A stretch of DNA of 10,812 nucleotides from CAYNGH01 sp964396845 (GCA_964396845.1 CAYNGH010000116.1:1-10812), one strand, 5' to 3'. Shown: positions 1 through 7,279, counted from the stretch's first letter. Numbers and translations are program-made. Notes: generated by a model not told the origin, from the sequence alone.

Positions 1-1542
1 AGTTTCATACAGGGTCATAGCCAGCAGAGATTGTGCTGTGGTGGTGGATATGGGATCCAGCAATTCCCTCTGATACTGTCCCCCCTTGCTGAGAGAGTCG
101 AATGAATCCACTGCCACAAATCCCAGAAGCTGATTTTTGTCCCGCAGGGGAAAAAGATAACGGAGTTTCAGTTTGGACAATCTTTCTCGGAGGCTGGGGA
201 AAACCTCGTCGAAGCGGGGGTCCCGTTCAATGTCCTCCCGGTTTAGAATGTTACGGTGCAGGTTGGTGAGCCAGTTGGTAATCTCATCTCCGGCAAACAG
301 GGAAAAAGTGGATTCCTCCCTGTCGGCGATGCCCACCTTCTCCCGAACCACCAGTTGATTGTTCTGACGGTTAAAAAGAAGAAAAATGCCACCTCGGGAG
401 TTTCCCAGGTTCATATAAAAGTTGAGGATGAATTTTATCAGATTTTCCAGGTCGTATAGATCATCCATCGACCGGTTGAACTGATGAATAAGGGTGATGA
501 TATATTGTTTTCGCCGGTGAGAAAAAAAGAAATAGGCCAGGGCAACAAAAAACCCAATGGCCACAATGATCCCCAAAGTTGACATGATGATTCTGCGGTC
601 CTGTTCTGCCTTTTCCCTGCGGATCCGGGCCAGCAGGGAATTGATGTAGGCATTGTCAGGACTCATCTGGTGGGCGATCATAACTTCTTCCAGGGCATTA
701 TCATAATCTTTTCTGGCCAGAAAAACCTTGGCCCGTCCTTCATAGGCCCGGGAGTTTCTGGGATCCTTCAGAATAACATGATCAAATTGCTCCAGGGCAT
801 CAGAAAGCCTGCCCATCTCAACATATGTTTCACCAAGACGGATATGATTCAGCAACAGCCTGGGGTCCAGCCGAATCATCCGCCGGAGGGTTTCCTCCAT
901 GGCTTCATAATTGTTAAGGAGCTGGTTCACCTTGTAATACTGGTAGAGATAATACCCGGAACTGGGCAGAAGCTCTATGATTTTCTGATAATACCTGGCT
1001 GATTCCTCAATGTTTCGTTCATCCTTGTATGTTTCCGCCAGCATTCTGAGGGCTGCCACAAAGTTGGGCCGGTATTCGATGGCTTTCTGGAGATGGTGCT
1101 TGGTGTTGTCAAAATCACCCTGCTGAAAGAAAGTGTTGGCAAGGAAAAAATGAGCCATTGAGTTTTCCGGGTTCAGCTGGATGGCAGTTTTCAGAGGTTC
1201 TTTGGCACCATCAATATCGCCGGTATTAAAATGGACATATCCCAGATATGCAAAGGCTTCAGATCGGAGGGACGGGGATCTTGTTTCATCCTGGGCCACA
1301 CCGGTGAGCACTTCCCTTGCCTCGTCGAATCTGAATTCCACCAGCAGATTATATCCCACGGTCAAATCAGGATCAAGATTGACATAAGTGTTGAGAAACT
1401 GCTGGTTATAAATCCCCAGTGAGGGAGTCCCCTGGGAGAAAAAATTATTGGGAGTCTGCTGAGGATGGGAACTGCCGGCAAACACCAGCACAAATAAAAT
1501 CACATATGTCAGTATCCTCAGGTTGAACCGCATTGGATTCAC
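1..1542 (-). CDS. TPR-transmembrane-GAF sensor protein, C-terminus cut by window edge
   Basis: The reading frame stays open to base 1, giving 514 residues with no stop. Residues about 8-23 form a hydrophobic signal sequence ending AGSS, with no lipobox Cys. Residues about 96-300 are helical TPR-type repeats with typical Gly/Ala/Pro positions, such as ALEQFDHVILKDPRNSRAY. A single membrane helix (about 319-340, followed by SHRRKQ) precedes a GAF-like domain (about 355-514). The likely topology is a periplasmic TPR array that senses or binds a partner, with cytoplasmic GAF signalling. The output domain (GGDEF, histidine kinase or phosphatase) lies outside the window and is unknown. I chose the GTG start at 1542 because GGAGGG (1551-1556) lies 8 bases upstream and gives a short signal-peptide n-region. 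In-frame ATGs at 1602, 1596 and 1533 are alternatives. The gene is divergent from the translin-like gene. Domain calls are by eye. Confidence 0.85.
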   Translation of the reverse strand, partial: MNPMRFNLRILTYVILFVLVFAGSSHPQQTPNNFFSQGTPSLGIYNQQFLNTYVNLDPDLTVGYNLLVEFRFDEAREVLTGVAQDETRSPSLRSEAFAYLGYVHFNTGDIDGAKEPLKTAIQLNPENSMAHFFLANTFFQQGDFDNTKHHLQKAIEYRPNFVAALRMLAETYKDERNIEESARYYQKIIELLPSSGYYLYQYYKVNQLLNNYEAMEETLRRMIRLDPRLLLNHIRLGETYVEMGRLSDALEQFDHVILKDPRNSRAYEGRAKVFLARKDYDNALEEVMIAHQMSPDNAYINSLLARIRREKAEQDRRIIMSTLGIIVAIGFFVALAYFFFSHRRKQYIITLIHQFNRSMDDLYDLENLIKFILNFYMNLGNSRGGIFLLFNRQNNQLVVREKVGIADREESTFSLFAGDEITNWLTNLHRNILNREDIERDPRFDEVFPSLRERLSKLKLRYLFPLRDKNQLLGFVAVDSFDSLSKGGQYQRELLDPISTTTAQSLLAMTLYET

Positions 1543-1550
1543 AATCCTAA

Positions 1551-1556
1551 CCCTCC
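1551..1556 (-). promoter_or_regulatory. Ribosome binding site deciding the GTG start of the TPR-GAF gene
   Basis: The minus strand reads GGAGGG followed by 8 bases and then GTG at 1542-1540. The in-frame ATG at 1533 would be 17 bases away, too far. The in-frame ATGs at 1596 and 1602 have only a weaker AAGGG upstream and would add about 20 residues ahead of the signal peptide. Confidence 0.6.
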
Positions 1557-1621
1557 GGGAGAACCGGTTTATCAAAAAGGAATAATATTGGTTCATGTTC
1601 ATTTACCCTTGCCCATAATCC

Positions 1622-1633
1622 TGCCTGCAGGCA
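1622..1633. repeat. 12-bp perfect palindrome in the divergent intergenic region
   Basis: TGCCTGCAGGCA equals its own reverse complement. It lies between the divergently transcribed TPR-GAF and translin-like genes, where an operator could sit. No convincing promoter boxes were found around it, so a regulatory role is speculative, and a palindrome this short can arise by chance. Confidence 0.25.
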
Positions 1634-1757
1634 ATTTATGCCGGTGGGCGGAGATTGTGAAAAACCACACTTTCTCCTGACTTGGAAGGATTTGGCCCTC
1701 AACGGCGAAGTATTTGGAGAGATCAGCAAAATGTTGTATGAAACGGAGCAAATTAAA

Positions 1758-2396
1758 ATGACATCTCTCAACCTGATGCCCGTGGCAGAAAAAATTTCCC
1801 AACACCTGGCCAGGGTGGAAAAAGCTCGGGACACCAGCTATATCCTTCACCGGGAAATCATCAAAAAATCAGGCCTTGCCATCAGGGCCGTCCATCGGGG
1901 AGATCAACAGCTAACAGACAGTATCATTGCAGAAGCCCGGGAAAGCCTTGTGCAGGCCACCCAGACCATTGAACACTTCGATGAGCTTGCCATAACCGGT
2001 TTTGTTCACGATGCCCAGAAAGAATACGTTGAAGCCTGCGCCACCGCAGCCATTGTCTTTAATCGTGAGCTTCCGGATCCTGACAGCCTCGGTGTCAGTT
2101 ATTCAGCATACCTTAAGGGACTTTCCGAGGTCATAGGGGAACTCCGCCGGGAGATCCTGGACCTGATGCGACAGGATCGGGGGGACCTGGGAGAAGAATA
2201 CCTTCAGGCCATGGAAGAGATTTATTCGATGCTGGTGACCATGGACTTCTCCGATGCTGTCACTGCAGGCCTCCGCCGGTCAACAGACCAGGCCCGGGGT
2301 ATTCTGGAAAGGACCAGGGGAGATTTTACCAATCATATAGTAAGCCGGCGAATTAGAAATGATCTGAAAAAATATGCTCAGGTCCCCACTGCCTGA
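1758..2396 (+). CDS. Translin/TRAX-family protein, probable RNA-binding or RNA-cleaving
   Basis: The all-helical 212-residue protein matches the translin family along its whole length. Landmarks are HREIIKKSGLAIRAVHRG (31-48), GFVHDAQKEYVEA (81-93), YLKGLSEVIGELRRE (118-132), MEEIYSMLVTMDF (152-164) and GLRRSTDQARGILERTRGD (171-189). The family forms octameric shells. Eukaryotic TRAX is the catalytic RNase subunit of C3PO, and archaeal TRAX-like proteins also cut RNA. The acidic positions of the TRAX site appear retained: E89, E92, E124 (Asp in animals) and E128. Translin itself lacks part of this set. That suggests a nuclease-competent, TRAX-like protein, but the alignment is from memory. 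I chose the ATG at 1758 for family-typical length and GGAG 9 bases upstream. The in-frame ATG at 1731 has GGAGAG 9 bases upstream and is a real alternative; the frame is open back to 1638. Its function in bacteria is not established. Confidence 0.85.
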   Translation: MTSLNLMPVAEKISQHLARVEKARDTSYILHREIIKKSGLAIRAVHRGDQQLTDSIIAEARESLVQATQTIEHFDELAITGFVHDAQKEYVEACATAAIVFNRELPDPDSLGVSYSAYLKGLSEVIGELRREILDLMRQDRGDLGEEYLQAMEEIYSMLVTMDFSDAVTAGLRRSTDQARGILERTRGDFTNHIVSRRIRNDLKKYAQVPTA

Positions 2397-2561
2397 TTCC
2401 ATTACAATGGACAGCTTGTCAGAATGTTGGGCGACGGCTTGCATCCATATGCCTGCCGGGTTCAATCTGAATAAAAAAGCAGTTGACCATGAGGCGATGT
2501 CACAAAGAAAGCCGGCATTATAGCTGAAATACAATAAGGATCCAGCCATTCGGGTTTAAAA

Positions 2562-2580
2562 TCACCTTCCGGTGAAAGGA
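2562..2580 (+). promoter_or_regulatory. Small hairpin and ribosome binding site ahead of the ankyrin gene
   Basis: TCACC (2562-2566), loop TTCC, GGTGA (2571-2575) can form a 5-bp hairpin touching the Shine-Dalgarno AAAGGA (2575-2580), which is 8 bases before the ATG. The ribosome binding site supports the start. A translational role for the short hairpin is speculation. The rest of the 2397-2588 gap shows no clear promoter or terminator. Confidence 0.4.
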
Positions 2581-2588
2581 AAAATTGT

Positions 2589-3947
2589 ATGAACGAAGCA
2601 ATCCATACCGCAGCCTTTGAAGGGGACCTGGGCAGGGTGACAAGAATCCTGGACCATGCGCCGGAGCTGATTTTTGATCAACACCGGAATGATGCCATCC
2701 CCCTTCATTGGGCCGTAATGATGGGAAACCTGGAAGTGGCCGACCTTTTGATTCAGAAAGGTTCTGATGTCAATACCAAAACCCTTGACGGCAATACCTG
2801 CATGCACTTTGCCGCGCTATACAGCAGACTGGACCTGCTCCTTCTTCTTCAGGATTCCGGCGCCGATATTGACACATTAAACAACCGGGGGGAAACTCCC
2901 CTGGATGCGGCCCTTTACTTCGACTACCAGCGGGAATACGCCGAACTTTTCCGGGTCGATAACGAAAAATCTGAAAAACTGGCCAACATCATACGCCAGA
3001 AGAGAACCAATCAGAACACATACATGATAATAAAATTCCTGCTGGATAAAGGAGCAGATATTGCCCACCAGGACAAATTCGGCGCTACCCCCCTGGAAAA
3101 GGCAACACGAAACGGCTTCCCTGACGTGGTCAGGATGCTGGTATCCAAGGGGGGGGATGTCAACCACAAAAACCGTTCCGGAGTTTCTCTGCTGAACCTG
3201 GCCATTACCAACGGGCATGGCGAGATTGCAGAATTTCTCCTGGAAAAAGGCGCAAAGCTGGACTCATCCCAGGAAGGTTTTTCCCCTCTTCACATAGCAG
3301 CCCTGAACGGTCAGTTGCAACTGGTCAAAATGCTGGTGGAACGGGGAAGCAATGTCAATGAGAAAAATATCTCCGGCGATACTCCCCTGCACCGGGCAGC
3401 CACCACCGGCAACTACGCCATAATAAAATACCTCCTGGAAAGGGGAGCAGATATCTCTGAAAAGAACAAGGACGGCCTTACTCCCCTGCACCTGGCGGCC
3501 CAGTCGGGAGTCCTGAAGGCTATGGAAACTCTTGTGGAAAAGGGAGCCCGTCCAAACATCAGAAGCGTCAACGGACTCACACCCATACATCTTAGCGCCA
3601 GAAAAGGCTTCGAACAGCCTGTCATCTATCTTCTGGATCAGGGAGTGCCGGTTTCCAGTCAGGATATTCATGGCAATACTCCCCTGCACCTGGCAGCCTC
3701 TGAAGGACACCACAATATGGTCAAACTCCTCATATCAGCAGGAGCTGATGTAAACTGTCTTAACACAAATGCCTCGACACCAATGCATCTTGCCTCGGAA
3801 AAAGGACACCTGCAGGTGATAGAAGCTCTTATCAACAAAAAAGCAAAGACCAGGGGAAAGGATCGTGACGGACGCACCCCCAGGGATCTTGCCCGGCGGG
3901 AAGGCCACCGGGAAGCAGAAAAAATGATAAGACAGGCCCGGGGATAA
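2589..3947 (+). CDS. Ankyrin-repeat protein with 13 repeats and no other domain
   Basis: All 452 residues are accounted for by ankyrin repeats of about 33 residues, many with the classic G-x-TPLHLAA...G...V..LL..GAD.N core. Repeats start at about 1, 34, 67, 100, 164, 197, 229, 262, 295, 328, 361, 394 and 427. Repeat 4 carries an insert of about 31 charged residues (111-142, including EYAELFRVDNEKSEKLANII) between its helices. Repeat 6 is one residue short and repeat 13 is a 26-residue cap. There is no signal peptide or membrane segment, so the protein is probably a cytosolic scaffold binding a protein partner, which the sequence does not reveal. Repeats 8, 9 and 11 share ACTCCCCTGCACC at 3381, 3480 and 3678, exact multiples of 99 bases apart, which points to expansion by internal duplication. 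It lies 192 bases after the translin-like gene on the same strand, so co-transcription is possible but unproven. Confidence 0.93.
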   Translation: MNEAIHTAAFEGDLGRVTRILDHAPELIFDQHRNDAIPLHWAVMMGNLEVADLLIQKGSDVNTKTLDGNTCMHFAALYSRLDLLLLLQDSGADIDTLNNRGETPLDAALYFDYQREYAELFRVDNEKSEKLANIIRQKRTNQNTYMIIKFLLDKGADIAHQDKFGATPLEKATRNGFPDVVRMLVSKGGDVNHKNRSGVSLLNLAITNGHGEIAEFLLEKGAKLDSSQEGFSPLHIAALNGQLQLVKMLVERGSNVNEKNISGDTPLHRAATTGNYAIIKYLLERGADISEKNKDGLTPLHLAAQSGVLKAMETLVEKGARPNIRSVNGLTPIHLSARKGFEQPVIYLLDQGVPVSSQDIHGNTPLHLAASEGHHNMVKLLISAGADVNCLNTNASTPMHLASEKGHLQVIEALINKKAKTRGKDRDGRTPRDLARREGHREAEKMIRQARG

Positions 3948-3966
3948 AAAATCCAAGACAGCCCTC

Positions 3967-3995
3967 TTGACAAACATATAAAATATCAGTAATAT
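3967..3995 (+). promoter_or_regulatory. Strong sigma70-type promoter of the ArsR-family gene
   Basis: TTGACA (3967-3972) matches the -35 consensus exactly. After a 17-base spacer, TAATAT (3990-3995) is a good -10. A start point 6-8 bases downstream falls at about 4001-4003, on or next to the ATG at 4003. The mRNA would therefore be leaderless or nearly so, in line with the absence of a Shine-Dalgarno sequence. Confidence 0.75.
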
Positions 3996-4002
3996 CTTAT
4001 AT
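3976..4002. promoter_or_regulatory. 27-bp near-perfect palindrome, probable ArsR autorepressor operator
   Basis: The half-site pattern ATATAARATATYA is mirrored around a central base. Of 13 base pairs in the dyad, 11 match, and the two mismatches are symmetric purine/pyrimidine changes. It covers the promoter spacer, the -10 box and the predicted start point, ending one base before the ATG. ArsR/SmtB repressors are known to bind AT-rich imperfect inverted repeats over their own promoters. That this one is bound by the adjacent gene product is inference. Confidence 0.7.
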
Positions 4003-4302
4003 ATGAATAGTAATTTTCTGCCGGACATGGATCCGGTCACAATAAAAACCGCATCGGTCTTCAAGGCCCTGGGGCATCCACTGCGCCTGCTGATACTCTC
4101 CCTGTTAAAAGAAGGGCCCTTGAATGCAGGTGAAATCGAAAAACTATCAGGGGCGTCCCAGTCCAACACCAGCCAGCATTTGTCGTTGTTGCACCGGGCG
4201 GGGCTGGTCCACAGAAAACGCCAGGGAAACAGCATCTATTACCGGGTGGAAAACTGGCGGATATTCAAGCTCATATCCCAGGCCGAAAACATATCAGCCT
4301 GA
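4003..4302 (+). CDS. ArsR-family winged-helix transcriptional regulator, cysteine-free
   Basis: The 99-residue protein has the ArsR/SmtB winged-helix plan. It has a dimer/first helix around VFKALGHPLRLLILSLL (19-35), a helix-turn-helix with recognition helix about 52-69 (SQSNTSQHLSLLHRAGLV) and a wing at about 71-82 (RKRQGNSIYYRV). Family members are dimeric repressors released by metals or other signals. This one contains no cysteine and no C-terminal His/Asp cluster, so the classical metal sites (alpha3, alpha3N, alpha5) and dithiol redox sensing look absent, and its signal is unknown. It starts directly after a strong promoter overlapped by a long palindrome, so autoregulation is likely. 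No co-directional target gene follows, because the next genes are convergent. The ATG at 4027 is an alternative start but also lacks a Shine-Dalgarno sequence. ArsR membership is firm; the regulon is not. Confidence 0.9.
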   Translation: MNSNFLPDMDPVTIKTASVFKALGHPLRLLILSLLKEGPLNAGEIEKLSGASQSNTSQHLSLLHRAGLVHRKRQGNSIYYRVENWRIFKLISQAENISA

Positions 4303-4489
4303 TATTGCTTTATCAAAACTAATCATAACATGCAAAGTATCACTGACAGGATTCAAAGTAAATCAGATTTCACTGATAAGCCAACAAGGGACATGACCAA
4401 TTTGGCCACTGATTTTTGAGAAAGGATTTTAAACAACCCCTGAGCAATAAACTGCCACAAGCTTGGTGCCAATGTTTAATGAAAACAAA

Positions 4490-4518
4490 AAGGGAAGCCC
4501 GACAACAAGGCTTCCCTT
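4490..4518 (-). terminator. Intrinsic terminator of the lysine-degradation operon
   Basis: A 10-bp perfect stem pairs AAGGGAAGCC (4490-4499) with GGCTTCCCTT (4509-4518) around a 9-base loop. Read on the minus strand it is followed by a T-rich tract (TTTGTTTTC) and sits about 18 bases after the saccharopine dehydrogenase stop. On the plus strand no T tract follows, so it serves mainly the minus-strand operon. The rest of the 4303-4535 gap shows only short CACTGA repeats and nothing convincing. Confidence 0.85.
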
Positions 4519-4535
4519 ATCAGTAAAAGATGATA

Positions 4536-5870
4536 TTACACCGAGGCCAATACTTCTTTTGTTTCTGTGAACTTGATTCCCAGGGATTCCAGCTCCTGGA
4601 GAACCGGTTCATATATGCCTGGCGAAACCGGAACCACAACCCCCCGTTGAGTAATTACTCCCTCAAGGATCATCCTGACACCGATGGCGCAGGGAAGGCT
4701 CACAGTGCGGGCCATGGACGAATCGCCCCCGGGGATGCCATAGTCAATCATTGTGGAGGTGAGATGCTCCCGGTGATCATCAAATTCCCCGTCAAACTTG
4801 TGATGCATCACCAGCATGTCCCGTTCTCCTTCATTGTATGACATCTTCCTGTTCATCAGATCGGTCATCACATCTATGGGAGTCGGAGGAACGTTGCCGG
4901 GTATGGTTTCATCCCGGTCAAACAGCCCCAGCCATTCCATCGCTCCAATCTCGGGATCTTCCGGTTCGATTCCCAGTTTTTTGGCCACTTCCTCCTTGAT
5001 GTCGCCTTCTCCCTCCTGATGGATTATCCGTTTCATGAACTGCTCATATGTCATGCCCGGCAAGTTTCCATCTTCTTCTTCTGAGAGGAGGCCCAGGTCT
5101 GCAAACTTCTTCAAAATGGCGCACCATCCCAGATTTCGCAGGGTACCCCGGAACATGGTCCTTATATCCCCCAGTTGATAAACATCGATGTAACCCAGGC
5201 TGTCCCGGTTGGGATAGCCTTCCAACAGTCCTGCACCCGGCACTTCAAGGGTCCAGTAGTTGTCGAAGAGGTCTTTTCCCTCGATGTCAATGGTTTCCCC
5301 TTCCTCCATATAACGGGCATTATTCCGGCCAGCCATCAGGACACCCCGGGGACTCCAGGAAAACTTGTATCCGAAGGGGTTGTCATTGGCCTCCGGCGCT
5401 GGAAGACCACCGCAGTAGGACTGGAATCCCACCAGTTTGCCTCCCCGGTTCTGGATGTCGTGGATGACCTTCATTGCAGACATATGATCGATGCCGGGAT
5501 CAACTCCCATCTCATTTATGATGGTGACACCGGCTTCTTTTGCCACAGCATCCAGATCCATCATGGCAGGGCTGACATAAGAAGTGGTAGCCATATGTTT
5601 TCTGTGCCGTATGCAATGGCCGGCAACCTTCACATGATAGGTGTAAGGCAGAAGGCTCACCGTCAGGTCATGGCTTCTGACCAGTTCTCCCAGGGCTTTA
5701 TCGTCCTGAACATTCAACTGCAGTGCTCTGCCCTTTGAATGACCAGCCACCAGGGCTTCTGCCTTGCTGAGGGTACGGCTTGCCACCGTCAGTTCATAAC
5801 CATGTTTTAAAAGGTATTCAATCAGGGGGCGGGATACCAGTCCGGCGCCCAGAACCAGTACTTTTTTCAT
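4536..5870 (-). CDS. Saccharopine dehydrogenase, glutamate-forming (AASS C-terminal half homologue)
   Basis: This enzyme would oxidise saccharopine with NAD(P)+ to glutamate and 2-aminoadipate semialdehyde, the second step of lysine breakdown by the saccharopine route. The 444-residue protein opens with a Rossmann fold, KVLVLGAGLVSRP (3-15). It carries saccharopine dehydrogenase landmarks: TTSYVSPAMMDLD (95-107), NEMGVDPGIDHMSAM (119-133), SYCGGLPAPEANDNP (151-165), FSWSPRGVL (170-178) and the RGTLR stretch near 241. These resemble the C-terminal half of animal AASS and yeast Lys9. I start at the ATG at 5870, with GGAGG 7 bases upstream; the frame also offers a TTG one codon earlier, at poorer spacing. 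It lies 12 bases after the reductase stop and is followed by a strong terminator, so it is the last gene of a two-gene operon. Lys9-type enzymes can also run biosynthetically, but the adjacent reductase favours breakdown. Confidence 0.93.
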   Translation of the reverse strand: MKKVLVLGAGLVSRPLIEYLLKHGYELTVASRTLSKAEALVAGHSKGRALQLNVQDDKALGELVRSHDLTVSLLPYTYHVKVAGHCIRHRKHMATTSYVSPAMMDLDAVAKEAGVTIINEMGVDPGIDHMSAMKVIHDIQNRGGKLVGFQSYCGGLPAPEANDNPFGYKFSWSPRGVLMAGRNNARYMEEGETIDIEGKDLFDNYWTLEVPGAGLLEGYPNRDSLGYIDVYQLGDIRTMFRGTLRNLGWCAILKKFADLGLLSEEEDGNLPGMTYEQFMKRIIHQEGEGDIKEEVAKKLGIEPEDPEIGAMEWLGLFDRDETIPGNVPPTPIDVMTDLMNRKMSYNEGERDMLVMHHKFDGEFDDHREHLTSTMIDYGIPGGDSSMARTVSLPCAIGVRMILEGVITQRGVVVPVSPGIYEPVLQELESLGIKFTETKEVLASV

Positions 5871-5882
5871 CAAATTTCCTCC

Positions 5883-7214
5883 TTATGATTTGCTTGACAA
5901 TGCTTCTTCCAGGGGGGCTTTCAGATATTCAAAATCATGGGTCAGCTTTCCCCGGTGAACTTCCAGGGATCGCATAAGCTCCGGGGGTAGCTGTAACTTG
6001 TCGATGGGTTGGGAAAAATCACACCGGGCGATTGCCGGGATGAAGCCTGACAGAATTGAGCTGAAGTAATCCGACGCTTCCTTGGGGATCTCACAGGGCA
6101 GGTTGTCCACCGCAAGAATGACTATGCCGTCACCTTCAAGGCCATTGCTGGTATTACCGGTCATGGGGTCGAAGAGATAAACAGGATCCCCCGGGTCTGT
6201 GACATGGGTGTTCATTTCGATACTTCCATTGATGTCACAGGAGAGATCCCCGATAACCTGCAGTTTTTTATGATTCTTCCGCCACATGCGGTTTGAAAAA
6301 TCCCTGGTCACCAGCCGGGGATATTTCTCTGTCCAGTAAACAGCATTCACCAGCACCGTGAGATGAGGAAGATAATGATGGAAAATACCCTTGAACTTTT
6401 TAGGATGGTTATAGTATTCCTGCAGATCGAACTTCTCCTGGGGATCCCGGGGAACCACCATATCTTTTTCCTTGAAGACCACCTTGTAAACCTTGTTGAG
6501 GGAAATATCCCGCCACTTGCCCAATTTATCCAGCTCCGAGGGTTTTATCTCCTCCACCGGCAGTATGTCCAGAATCTCCTGGGCACCCCGGGACACATTG
6601 CCATAGCCGGCAATGCCGAAAACCACCGGGGCTACCGATGGGGGAATCCCCTTTTCCCGGATCATCCGGCCAATGAGTTTCACATCGTCGATTGCCGCAG
6701 GAAGATCCCGGTAATTATGGGTCAGGCGCATTTCATAGAAGGGGTTGTGAATCCCGTCGTGGTTGAGCTTTTCACCCAGGGCCCAAAGGGTATCAATCAT
6801 TCCGGCAATCCCTGCATGCCGGCCAAAGAAAATCAACCGCCGTCCTTCGTCATCGGTTATCCTTTCATAGTCCAGCAGGTTGCATTCAAGGTCCATCAGC
6901 CTTTTGAGCATAGGCATGTTATAATACTGCCCCTTGAGGGTATGAGAAAAAAACGAATAAGTCTTCCGGGATTCGAAGAACTCCGTGGGCATCTCCTTGA
7001 CGCCAAAGATTACATCAGCCCGGGAGAGATCCTCGTTTATCTCGCACCCCGCCTCCTGATATTCGCCTCCCGAATAAACCCGGATATCCGAAGGCTGAAC
7101 AATCACCTCGATGCCATGCTCCGTGATAAGTTTTTTAGCATCTTCGGGCACCAGGGGAACCCTTGCTTCCCAGTTGTTCTTGTCTTCACGCCTGATTCCA
7201 ACTACAGCTGTCAA
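5883..7214 (-). CDS. Lysine-ketoglutarate reductase (saccharopine-forming, AASS N-terminal half homologue)
   Basis: This enzyme would condense lysine with 2-oxoglutarate, using NADPH, into saccharopine. The 443-residue protein is an alanine dehydrogenase/transhydrogenase-fold member. Landmarks shared with animal AASS are RREDKNNWEARVPLVP (8-23), FSHTLKGQ (89-96), LLDYERITDDEGRRLIFFGRHAGIAGMI (113-140) and the dinucleotide-binding FGIAGYGNVSRGAQEIL (199-215). Alanine dehydrogenase is the main alternative, but these signatures and the saccharopine dehydrogenase directly downstream make the reductase the better call. The start is TTG at 7214, supported by GGAGG 8 bases upstream; the next in-frame Met lies about 75 residues in. 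Animals fuse these two activities in one polypeptide, and here they are separate, adjacent and in the same order. The upstream region has a CRP-type site and a candidate promoter. Confidence 0.92.
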   Translation of the reverse strand: MTAVVGIRREDKNNWEARVPLVPEDAKKLITEHGIEVIVQPSDIRVYSGGEYQEAGCEINEDLSRADVIFGVKEMPTEFFESRKTYSFFSHTLKGQYYNMPMLKRLMDLECNLLDYERITDDEGRRLIFFGRHAGIAGMIDTLWALGEKLNHDGIHNPFYEMRLTHNYRDLPAAIDDVKLIGRMIREKGIPPSVAPVVFGIAGYGNVSRGAQEILDILPVEEIKPSELDKLGKWRDISLNKVYKVVFKEKDMVVPRDPQEKFDLQEYYNHPKKFKGIFHHYLPHLTVLVNAVYWTEKYPRLVTRDFSNRMWRKNHKKLQVIGDLSCDINGSIEMNTHVTDPGDPVYLFDPMTGNTSNGLEGDGIVILAVDNLPCEIPKEASDYFSSILSGFIPAIARCDFSQPIDKLQLPPELMRSLEVHRGKLTHDFEYLKAPLEEALSSKS

Positions 7215-7279
7215 TCAATACACCTCCCGCTATGATTTCCCTCAACAACCATCCTTCCCGAACGCCTTTTTTCAACAAA

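Noticed and set aside
1638..1757. N-terminal extension of the translin-like protein from the ATG at 1638.
   Set aside because: The added 40 residues do not resemble the family and would make the protein longer than usual. Better ribosome binding sites precede 1731 and 1758.
2483..2535. TTGACC (2483-2488) and TACAAT (2530-2535) as a promoter for the ankyrin gene.
   Set aside because: The spacing between the two boxes is far too long, and neither has a partner at 16-18 bases.
4341..4412. Three CACTGA copies at 4341, 4371 and 4407 in the arsR-saccharopine dehydrogenase gap.
   Set aside because: The six-base unit is short and spacing is uneven (30 and 36 bases), so chance is sufficient.
4518..4526. 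TATCAGTAA, also found in the arsR operator (3984-3992), suggesting a second operator.
   Set aside because: Only the centre of the dyad is shared; the flanking AT-rich arms are missing and the site sits within the terminator region.
6363..7235. A 290-codon open frame on the plus strand, antisense to lysine-ketoglutarate reductase.
   Set aside because: It is fully antisense to a well-matched conserved enzyme, shows no recognisable domain, and has a composition expected from the opposite strand of a coding region.
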